Below are positions 46,191 through 56,589 of a stretch of DNA of 64,000 bases, piece after piece. Each line of letters starts with the position of its first letter. Within the stretch, counting starts at the first letter, position 1. This DNA is from Bretschneidera sinensis. Lineage: Eukaryota > Streptophyta > Magnoliopsida > Brassicales > Akaniaceae. The position numbers were made by a program, and so were the translations under genes. The DNA lies in contig CM043699.1 in assembly GCA_023935145.1 (NCBI GenBank), forward strand, positions 69,691,638 to 69,755,637. Reading direction: 5' to 3'. Below the pieces are notes generated by a model. The model made no database searches, was not told the origin of the DNA, and saw only the letters and a program-made list of their open reading frames with translations.

Positions 46191-48179
46191 TCTTTGCCAA
46201 AAGTCAAAACTATGTGGTTTTGATTTTTTTATTTGATTAATAATTAATAAAAATAAGAATATAATTAAATATTTATATAATACTAAATGTTTAAAATTTA
46301 TAAAATTAATTAATGAGCTAATATAATATAGTTAATTGTTTTAATATTTTATAATACATAAATAATATATAAATAATAATTCTAATATAATTAACTACTA
46401 TAACATAATTATTTTCGAATTAATATATATTAATAAATAATATATTCAAATTGAATATATTATATGGTTACAAATCGTTTAGAGCTTAGGGTTTAGAGTT
46501 TAGAATTAGCTAATTTAGTGTTAGTTAATTAGGACTAAGTTAATTAGAGTTTATGGTTAATTGAGGTTTATGTTTAAAAATAACATAGTAAATTATTATG
46601 AGTAATAATTAATCTCATATTACTATACTACATATATAATATATAAAAAAATACTTATAATATCATCAATATATATAAGATAATTATATAATAAAATTAC
46701 AAATTATTATAGCGTTGGTTACAGTACAACTAGCTTGAATTACATTATAATTTGGGGTTCAAGGTTAATTAGCTAAGGTTTAGGTTTTAGGGTAATTAGA
46801 GTGTAATACCCGTATTTGTAAAGTAAGAGTAAAGAAGTAAATTAATAAATATAGCATGAAATTAAAATTATATATTTTACGCAAAGGATATAGAATGGAA
46901 CAAAATAATTCTTTAAAAAAAAAAGATTTTTTGGACGTGGATGTCATTAAAGGATTTTTGGGACGTGGATGTTATTAAAAGATTTTTGAGACGTGGATGT
47001 CTTTAAAAACTTTCTGAGACATAGATGTTATAAAAAAAAATTGATCTCACGTAAGAATAAGATCAAAAGAAAGAACAGAAGAAGAAAAAAAAAATGGTGG
47101 AAATCATGCTTCCACCATTATCCATTTAGTAGAGGCTTTTAAAAAAAAAATGAGAGAGTTAAGTGCGAGGCTTTTGAAGAATAAAAATATGAAGCTTATT
47201 TTTAAAAAAATAAATAAAGGTTGAAAGTTAGGTGGGAGGTGCAAGCAAGTTCTCATATATATGTATGTATAACTGAACGATTTCGTTCAGTTTTCTTTCA
47301 ATTTCTCTTATTTTTCTCAAAATATTTGGAAACCCAAAGAAAAGTCAAAAGAGCAAAATTTTGTAGGAATTTTCTGCGGAATTTTATAAAGGATCGTGAG
47401 AAGCTATCAGTATTATGAGGTAATAGCATAATATTTATTTTTGAATTTTTAGTATATATGAAATTTCCGGAGCTCAAAGCGAGAATTTTCGTAGGGAGTG
47501 GTTTATGATGAATTTAAGAAATAATTAGAAATTTAATACAAATATTATGTCAGGTGTTGACTATTTACAACGGGAGAAATTTCTGAGAAGAACCGGGAAA
47601 GGCAAGAAAGTGACCAACAGGTAGCTTTAAGTGCTATGGGGTGAGTTGGATTTACTTTAAGTAGTCTAAATGAAAAATCAATTATTTGGTGATAATATTA
47701 ATTTTAATTATTTAAGTATGCTTGGGTGATAGACGAAAAATTGATTTATGGGTATGATAGGAAATTTGGACAGGTAAAAATATTTCCCGGTGAGAAATGA
47801 TTTTTTTGGAAATTATAAGTTTATTTGAGAATAAAAGCAATAAATAAATTATTAATGAGATATATTGATGTTTTAATACAAGTTATGATGAAATGAATTT
47901 TAGTAGACCTTGACAAAATTTTGGTGGATGATTTGAGGTGAATTTTAGTGGATCTTGGCGGACTTTAATAGATTATTTGATGTGATTTGGGGATAGAAGA
48001 ATTTAGTGGAATTTTTATATAATTTGATAAAAATCTGGATGTTTGGATGTAAGAAATTTTTAAAGAAACTTTGTTATATAAAATTTGTGGATAATTAGGA
48101 TAGCCAAATTAAGTGGTTTGAATCTTTATATTGTTTTTATATTACTGTTTCATATCATTGTTCATGCACATATGCATTT

Positions 48180-48360
48180 AATAATATAACCAAAAGAAGG
48201 GAAGGCAGCCGGTCTAATGAAATAACCGTGACAGCCGGTATATGCTGGGATGAAAAATAAAAACCGTGACAGCCGGTATATGCTGGAATTAACCGGGAAG
48301 GCAGCCGGTCTGATGAGAATAAAAGAACCGGGAGGGCAGCCGGTCTAAGATTAACCTGTC
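48180..48360 (+). repeat. GCAGCCGGT minisatellite in the Tekay LTR
   Basis: Repeats of (A)CCGTGACAGCCGGTATATGCTGG, two copies, and CCGGGA(A/G)GGCAGCCGGTCT, three copies counting variants. The 3' LTR at 54950-55140 has three copies of the former. Confidence 0.8.
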
Positions 48361-48435
48361 GACAAGTGGGAAGACGTTCCCATCATAATCATTCATGCAT
48401 CTGCATCTGTTTTAATTATCGTTGCATTTTTTTGA

Positions 48436-48760
48436 GATGTGGTATATTAATTGTGAATTAAATTATAAATGACTGGGTCTCATAAAAAGAGACAGCTATA
48501 ATGATGAGATGATGAGATGTAGTATATTAATTGTGAATTAAATTATAGATGGCTGGGTCTCATAAAAAGAGACAGCTATAATGATGAGATTTTTGAGATA
48601 ATGAGATGTAATATATTAATTGTGAATTAAATTATAGATGGATGGGTCTCATAAAAAGAGACAGCTATAATGATGAGATTTTTGAGATGCTGAGATGTAA
48701 TACTTTTTGTGAATTTAATTATAGAAGGTTGAGTTTCATAGAAAGAGACAGTAGGGTGAT
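48436..48760 (+). repeat. About 80 bp minisatellite in the Tekay LTR, four units
   Basis: Units with GAGATGT(G/A)(G/A)TATATTAATTG, then TCATAAAAAGAGACAGC. Three are close and one is diverged. The 3' LTR (55227-55480) has only three units. Confidence 0.8.
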
Positions 48761-49267
48761 AAGACTTATCTAAATGATGGATTTTTTTTTATATGAATCT
48801 CATTACGAGGTAATTAGAAGATAATTGATAGTCTTAAGGTGAACCAATGATTGAGAAGAAAAGATTGATAATAGAAAGTTGTCATCAGGTTATGTGAAAA
48901 ATAAATTTTAATGTTAAAGGATTATTGATGGAGTTTGGAATACTTTCAGTAAATTTAATTCACTGAGCTTGTGAAGCTCACTCCTCACTGTACAATGATT
49001 TTCAGGTAGCAGGCTTGGCAAATAGTTTGATGAGTTGAGGTTCAGAAGAAATCATTTTCTGTAAGCTGCGTACGTGTCATCATCCTCAGACTAATGAGAA
49101 AATAAAATGAAAAAATTATATGTAACTTTTCATGCATTTTACGGATTGATGTAAAGTTCTTTTGGTCATTTTTATTTTTACTGCTACATATATGTGTCGT
49201 GCTGGGATTCTCAAAATGTGATGACACTGTTTCGGGGTGGCCAACCCGGGATGGGTCGTGACAATTT

Positions 49268-49279
49268 TGGTATCAGAGC
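49268..49279 (+). other. Primer binding site of the Tekay-like element (initiator-Met type)
   Basis: TGGTATCAGAGC, perfect, four bases after the 5' LTR. Confidence 0.9.
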
Positions 49280-51040
49280 ACTAGGTTATATGATTCTATA
49301 GACTGCATAAAAAGTAAGAAAGTGGAAAATTAAAGTAAATTATAATGAACAGTCTAAGGATGACACGTGGACGCGATCGAGCTTGAGTTAGAATTATTGA
49401 TTTGAGAGGGCGTGGTAGGCCCACAATATTTTTGATAAGTCGAGGTTGAATCTGAATCTGTGGTTTCTAGAAGGGAACGTGTTGATAATATAATATTAGT
49501 AATATAATCGAGGTATGAGAGAATCTGAAGTTGAAAGAAATGAGCTAAGATAAGCTCTTATTCATGCTTTTGAGAAAATGAATGTATCAGATGATCGAGT
49601 GGATAACTTATAGCATAGATAAGCAGACTAGAGCAGTGTCTGATGTTGTTAATCCAGTAATGGTAGACATTTAAAAAGGGAAAAAAGTGAGTTTATGCAT
49701 GAGATGTAGAGAGATATAATTAAGTTAAATGCTTTGTTGTTTAAAGGATCTATTAACCCTTTACACCTGAGTTTCGGGAGAAACATGCAAGAGACATTAT
49801 TTAGTATTTTACTAGTAATTGATAGATAGACGATTGCCTTTACTTCGTTTAAGTTAGAAGGATAAATTTTAGAATGATTGTAAGGATATTCTTTCCAGGT
49901 AAGTACAAATATTGATCGACCCTTAACCTGAAATAAGTTTAAGAAGATTTTTTTTGATAAATATTTTCCTTAGACCTTTAGAGCCCAACAAGATAGAGAT
50001 ATTATTTATTTGGGGTAAATGTGTTAACTGTGGCTCGATATGATAGCAAATTTATGGTTTTGTCAATGGTTGTACCAAAAATAATAGATCAAGAGGAGAA
50101 GAAATGTAAGAGGTTCAAAGATGAACTATGTTTTATGGTTTGATCGAAACTATCTTACATAAGGCATATGAATTATGTTAGATTGGTGGATATATTATTT
50201 CAGATCGAGAAAGATGTGATGGAGTTTAAAGGAAAGAGAAAAAGTAGTTAAAGAGACTTAGACATAAAGCTTATAGAGGTAGTGGTAGTATGAGTGTACA
50301 GGGTGAGAGACTACCCCAAATGAGGCATTCCTTGTTACTGGAAACTGAAGTACAGAGTCAGAGGCAAACAGAATCTGATGCTTATGTATCTTAAAAATAC
50401 TATTGGTGGGACCCTTAGATTTATGAGACATATTATGGAACTGAAAGTCATGGTAGAGGAAGTAAGTACGCCACCAAGTGGAAGTGGCAATCTGATGTAT
50501 GATTGGAATATAAAAATTTATTATAATTATATTCAGATAAAATATTTATCCAGAATTTTTAAAATTGAAGTGATTTATGTGTAGAGAAAATTGACATGTC
50601 AATATTGGTTGATCTTGATGCAACCTCTTTCTTTTGCATCCAGTATTCATAAAAAGTCTATTGAAGTATGTGTTAGTCTTTTGATGCAAAAATATTTTGT
50701 TGAATTTTTCACTAAAGATGAAGTGATAATCATAAATGTTCACAAGGGTTATGTGATTCGTATTATCGACAAAAAAATCTGAAGTTGATTTATATTCTTT
50801 GAATATGATTGATTATTCCAAAAAGAATGTAGTGTTTAAAATGTGGACATGAGGAGCGTAACCTTGAAAGAGAACATAAAACACTCTTGAACTATCTCAT
50901 TTTGTTCTGACCACTAGGAGATGGTTGAAGAAGAGTTGTGAGAAGTACTTAGCATACATAATGAATTCCAAAAAGGAAAATAGGAAGAAATCTTAGTGAT
51001 GAAAGAATATTCTAATGTAATTCTTGATGAGTTGCATAGA
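49280..51040 (+). pseudogene. Expected gag and protease region of the Tekay-like element, not recognisable
   Basis: Lies between the primer site and the RT remnant, where gag and protease belong. Only short ORFs are present and no zinc knuckle or protease motif could be confirmed. Assigned by position. Confidence 0.4.
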
Positions 51041-51720
51041 TTACATCCCAGAAAAGAGATTAAATTCTATATTGATGTGATACCAGGATCATCACATATA
51101 TTTAATAGCACCCTACTGAATGATGCCAGCTGAATCGAGAGAGTTGAACGTACTATTTTACGAATTTTTTTTGGATAAACCATTTATCGGACCTAATACA
51201 TTTGGGGAGTCCCAGGTGTTGTTTGTGTAGAAGGAAGATGGAACGATAAGAGTGTGTATAGACTGCAGATAGTCGAATAAAGATAAATATTTTTTGATAA
51301 ATATATTATGTGAACAGTGCAAGAAGTGAGAGTATTTTCTAAGACAAATCTGATGTCAGATTATCACCAATTGAAGATAGAGAAGGGAGGCGTATCTAAG
51401 ATTGTTTTTATGACATGTTATGGTCATAAGTTTCTTGTGATGACATTTGGATTGAATAATATTCCAGAAACATTCATGGACTGGATAAATAAAATGTTTG
51501 AACCATTTCTTGATAATCTTATGGTTGTGTTCATCGATAACATCTTGGTATATTTTAAGACTACAAAAAAGCAGGAAAAACATTTAGAAATTTATGGGGA
51601 GACTTTGAGGAGAAAAAGATGGTATGATATAAGTTCTCTAAGCGTGAGGGCTGACGGAAGGAAATAACTTTCTTGGAACATGTAATGTCGAGGATAGCAT
51701 AACAGATGATCTATAAAAAG
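51041..51720 (+). pseudogene. Reverse transcriptase remnant of the Tekay-like element
   Basis: Best seen in ORF 51317-51667: SKTNLMSDYHQLKIEKG (usual SKIDLRSGYHQLRI), VFMTCYGHKFLVMTFGLNN and then VFIDNILVY, where the catalytic FIDD has become FIDN. The preceding 250 bp contain broken phrases of the fingers (PNTFGE, VLFV, EDGTIRVCIDCR). The enzyme is inactive. Confidence 0.8.
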
Positions 51721-52330
51721 TAGAGGCAATGTTAAGTTGGGAGAGACCAACTAATATGACTGAGATTAGAATCTTCTTGGGATAACTGGTTATTATAGAA
51801 GATCCTTTTAGAATTTTTGTTTTTGTAATACGGTTAAATAGACTGACCAGAGAAAAATGTGAGATTTGTATGGTAACGAAAGTATGAGAAAAATATTCCA
51901 ATTTCTAAATGAGAAATTAACTACAGCTCTAATATTGGTGTTTCCTTCTGGTGATGAAGGACTTGTGGTGTATAGTGTCATGTCACATCAATGATTGGGA
52001 TATGTGCATCATAGGAAAGTTGTGAACCATACTTCTAGGCAATTGAAAATACATGATAGAAATTACCTTACTTATGACTTAGAGTTGGCTGTTATAGTGA
52101 TTATTTAAAATATTGGAGATATCATCTGTATGGAGCCACTTGTGAGATAGTCATGGGTTATAAAAGTTGGGCATACTTACCTAACCAGAGGGAGTTGAAT
52201 TGGAGGCAAAGATGGTAGATGAAGTTGATTAGTAACGATGATTGTACAATTCATTATCATCTAGAAAATGCGAAGATGATAATTGATACATTGAGTAGAA
52301 AGTCTATAAGAAAGTTAACTGCTATTGGGA
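51721..52330 (+). pseudogene. RNase H remnant of the Tekay-like element
   Basis: The translation is fragmented. About 52100-52310 gives YHLYGA.CEIVM.YKSW.YL, QRELNWRQ, then ISNDDCTIHYHLENAKMI and DTLSRKS, matching the usual end of RNase H before integrase (DCTI.YH.GKAN...DALSRKS). Confidence 0.7.
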
Positions 52331-53559
52331 GTCCTTATATGAAATTAATGATAAATTTAAGAGAAATAAGAATGAATTTGAATATCAGTGATAGAGGATC
52401 ATGGTTAATAAATATGATTGTACAGTCATCCATAATGAAATGTTGCAAGGTAGAGATAAAGAGATAGGAAAAGATTAAGCATTGAGTGCTTATTAGAAAG
52501 TAATATGAGTTTAAAAATTGAAGTGAGAGTATTTGAGTATTGGAACTTGGAAATTATGTTTCAAATAATGCGAAGTTAAGAGAGGGGATAATGAGAAAGG
52601 TAAATGATGATGTAGATTCGATGCAACTAAGTAACAATAAGATGTACATAGGATTGAGACCAAAATTCTGACGATCAGGATGGAAGAATGATGTAACTGA
52701 GATTGTGAGGTTGTATGAAGTATCATTGGTCATAGTATCAAATAAAGATGCTATATTGGGAAAGGATTTCAGAAAACTACGGGTACATAGTGGTAATTTA
52801 ATATAATTTTCATGCTCATATTGGATTTTTTTTTAAAATACTAGAAGATATGCTAAGGACAAATGTGATGAATTTCTCAGTAAGTTGAGATGCTTACATG
52901 CCATTGATTGAAGTTGTTAATAATAATTAGTATCAAATTTGTATTGGGATGGCACCCATTGAGACATTGTATGATAAGAGGTGGAGAACTCCTATATGTT
53001 GGGAAGAAATGGAAGAGAAAAATATATCTGATCTATCTATTATTGAGCTAACGATAGAGATGATCAAATTTGTTAGAGAGCATTGTAAAGTAGCTTAAAG
53101 TAAATCTCTTGAGTCTCAAGTAGGTGATAGGGTGTATTGAAAAAAAATATCTCAATAAAAAGGTGTATTGAGATTTAAACAGAAAAGGAAAGTTGAATCC
53201 GAGGCATGTGGGACCCTATGAGATTGTTGAGAAAGTTGGATTAGTTGTGAGTAACCTGAATTTGCCTCCAGAATTAAAACATGTTCACTTTTAAGAAAGT
53301 GTTTACATGATATTTCGAGCTAAGTTATAGAAATTCAGAAAGATTGGGTATACATACAAGTATCAATAAGGATTTTAAAGAAAGGAACAAGTCTTGTATA
53401 ATAAAAGAAATTGCATTAGTTCAAGTACTGTAGCAGAATAAGGATGTTGAAGAGATTACGCAAAAGTGTGAGACAATTATGAAGAAGTATTATTCACAAT
53501 TGTTTCTGGAGCAAAGTAAAGAAATTTCGAGGACGAAATTTTTGTAAGGTGGGTAGAAT
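52331..53559 (+). pseudogene. Integrase remnant and 3' internal end of the Tekay-like element
   Basis: About 52950-53130 gives TLYDKRWRTPICWEEM and a ...QVGDRVY-like phrase, the usual integrase C-terminal region. Near 53250-53290, LPPELKHVH resembles the end of the polyprotein. The DDE core could not be followed. The chromodomain expected for this lineage is not recognisable. The internal end has TTTCGAGGACGAAATTT at 53524-53542. Confidence 0.65.
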
Positions 53560-55979
53560 TGTAATATTCGTATTTGTAAAGTAAGAGTAAAGAAGTAAAT
53601 TAATAAATATAGCATGAAATTAAAATTATATATTTTATGCAAAGGATATAGAATGGAACAAAATAATTCTTAAAAAAAAGATTTTTGGGATGTGGATGTC
53701 ATTAAAAGATTTTTGAGACGTGGATGTCTTTAAAAACTTTCTGAGACATAGATGTTATAAAAATAATTTGATCTCATGTAAGAATTAGATCAAAAGAAAG
53801 AAAAGAAGAAGAAGAAAAAAAAAAGTGGTGGAAATCATGCTTCCACCATTATCCATTTAGTGGAGGCTTTTTTAAAAAAAAAAATGAGAGAGTTAGGTTG
53901 GAGGCTTTTGAAGACTAAAAACGTGGAGGCTTATTTTTAAAAAAATAAATAAATGTTGAAAGTTAGGTGGGAGATGCAAGCAAGTTCTCATATATATGTA
54001 TGTATAACTGAACGATTTCGTTCAGTTTTCTTTCAATTTCTCTTATTTTTCTCAAGATATTTGGAAACCCAAAGAAAAGTCAAAAGAGCAAAATTTTGTA
54101 GAGATTTTCTGCGGAATTTTATAAAGGATCATGAAAAGCTATCAGTATTTTGAGATAATAGCATAATATTTATTTTTGAATTTTTAGCATATATGAAATT
54201 CCCGGAGCTCAAAGCGAGAATTTTCGTAGGGAGTGGTTTAGGATGAATTTAAGAAATAATTAGAAATTTAATACAAATATTATGTCAGGTGTTGACTATT
54301 TACAACGGGAGAAATTTCAGAGAAGAATCGGGAAAGGCAAGAAAGTGACCAACGGGTAGCTTTAAGTGCTACGGGGTGAGTTGGATTTACTTTAAGTAGT
54401 CTAAATGAAAAATCAATTATTTGGTGACAATATTAATTTTAATTATTTAAGTATGCTTGGGTGATAGACGAAAAATTGATTTATGGGTATGATAGGAAAT
54501 TTGGACAGGCAGAAATATTTCTCGGTGAGAAATGATATTTTTTGGAAATTATAAGTTTATTTGAGAATAAAAGCAATAAATAAATTATTGATGAGATATA
54601 TTGATGTCTTAATACGAATTATGATGAGATGAATTTTAGTAGACCTTGACAAAATTTTGGTGGATGATTTGAGGTGAATTTTAGTGGATCTTGGCAGACT
54701 TTAATAGATTATTTGATGCGATTTGGGGATAGAAGAATTTAGTGGAATTTTTAGATAATTTGATAAAAATCTGGATGTTTGGATGTAAGAAATTTTTAAA
54801 GAAACTTTGTTATATAAAATTTGTGGATAATTAGGGTAGCCAAATTAAGTGGTTTGAATCTTTATATTGTTTTTATATTACTGTTTATATTACTGTTTCA
54901 TATCATTGTTCATGCACATATGCATTTAATAAAATAACCGAAAGAACCGGGAAGGTAGCCGGTCTAATGAAATAACTGTGACAGCCGGTATATGCTGGGA
55001 TGAAAAGTGAAAACCGTGACAGCCGGTATATGCTGGGATGAAAAGTGAAAACCGTGACAGCTGGTATATGCTGGAATTAACCGGGAAGGCAGCCGGTCTG
55101 ATGAGAATAAAAGAACCGGGAGGGCAGCCGGCCTAAGATAATAATAACCTGTCGACAGGTGGGAAGATGTTCCCATCATAATCATTCAAGCATCTGTATC
55201 TGTTTTAATTATCGTTGCATTTTTTTGAGATGTGGTATATTAATTGTGAATTAAATTATAGATGGTTGGGTCTCATAAAAAGAGACAGCTATAATGATGA
55301 GATTTTTGAGATGATGAGATGTAGTATATTAATTGTGAATTAAATTATAGATGGTTAGGTCTCATAAAAAGAGACATCTATAATGATGAGATTTTTGAGA
55401 TGCTGAGATGTAATATTTTTTGTGAATTTAATTATAGAAGGTTGAGTTTTATAAAAAAAAGACAGTAGGGTGATAAGACTTATCTAAATGATTAATTTTT
55501 TTTTATATGAATCTCATTACGAGATAATTAGGAGATAATTGATAGTCTTAAGGTGAACCAATAATTGAGAAGAAAAGATTGATAATAGAAAGTTGTCATC
55601 AGGTTATGCGAAAAATAAATTTTAATATTAAAGGATTATTGATGGAGTTTAGAATACTTTCAGTAAATTTAATTCACTGAGCTTGTGATGTTCACTCCTC
55701 ACTGTACAATGATTTTCAGGTAGCAGGCTTGACAAATAGTTTCATGAGTTGAGGTTCAGAAGAAATCATTTTCTGTAAGCTGCATACGTGTCATCATCCT
55801 CAGACTAATGAGAAAATAAAATGAAAAATTTATTTGTAACTCTTCATGCATTTTACGGATTGATGTAAAGTTCTTTTGGTAATTTATTTTTTTTTACTGC
55901 TGCATATATGTGTCGTGCTGGGATTCTCAAAATGTGATGACACCGTTTCGGGGTGACCAACCCGGGATGGGTCGTGACA
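53560..55979 (+). repeat. 3' LTR of the Tekay-like element (2420 bp)
   Basis: Same ends and repeat blocks as the 5' LTR with scattered differences and changed minisatellite copy numbers. ORFs such as 54964-55185 (minus) arise from the repeats. Confidence 0.9.
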
Positions 55980-55984
55980 TAGAG

Positions 55985-56589
55985 TTTATGGTTTATGGTT
56001 TATGGTTTATGGTTAATTAGCTAGGGTTAAGGGTTTTGATTTTAGAGTTTACGGTTTATGATGAATAATGTAAGCATTAACTAATATATAATTAAGTAAT
56101 ACAATATTATCATAGTACATACATAATAAATAAATAATACTTATAAATACAAGAAAAATGAGTTTTAAGTATAGAAAAAAATATTAAAGACTTCTTGTAA
56201 CTAAATAAAAAATTAATATAGTTACATAATGTAATAAAATATTAGTAAAAATAATATGTAATATAGAAAATACAGTAAATTATATTAATATAATAAAAAT
56301 ATAATTAAATATTTTATAATAGTAATAATTAACTAATATATATTTAAGTAATATAATATTGAGTAGTGTTATCATGAAATTGGTGCTGTGGTAATTACTA
56401 TAAAATTAAAAAAAAATTATTAATAATCATCAAAAATTAAATAATAATTATTTAAAAATTTTAAATTAAATATAAAAAATATTGTTCAACCTTTTTATAA
56501 TTACTAATAAAAAAATTTCACAACTTTCACGAACCAAGATCATCCTCCGTACAATATTACTGACCCAAAAATGAGTTGCCAGGTTCCCC
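55985..56589. other. AT-rich CACTA interior, possible small MITE
   Basis: No coding. Between about 56357 and 56560 the two edges (AATATTG...) are loosely inverted relative to each other, but the match is poor. Confidence 0.3.

Larger units (their letters stand above)
46802..49263 (+). repeat. 5' LTR of the Tekay-like element (2462 bp)
   Basis: TGTAATACCCG ... GGGATGGGTCGTGACA. It contains two minisatellites (48180-48360 and 48436-48760). Possible TATA-like TATATATG near 47254. Confidence 0.9.
46802..55979 (+). mobile_element. Tekay-like chromovirus-type Ty3/gypsy element, heavily decayed
   Basis: LTRs 46802-49263 and 53560-55979, perfect target duplication TAGAG (46797-46801 and 55980-55984), initiator-Met primer site, and remnants of RT, RNase H and integrase in gypsy order. 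The 3' internal end has TTTCGAGGACGAAATTT, typical of the Tekay/Del lineage. The coding is full of stops and frame changes, much more decayed than A2. It lies inside the CACTA element. Confidence 0.85.

Noticed and set aside
6056..49279. tRNA genes at TGGCGCC... and TGGTATCAGAGC sites
   Set aside because: These are primer binding sites next to LTRs; no cloverleaf sequence surrounds them.
45700..56060. Interstitial telomeric array (TTTAGGG-like phrases near 45710-45780 and 55990-56060)
   Set aside because: Only a few degenerate, irregular units in AT-rich DNA.
56357..56560. Small MITE with inverted AATATTG edges
   Set aside because: Inverted match is poor and no clear target duplication was found; kept only as a remark.
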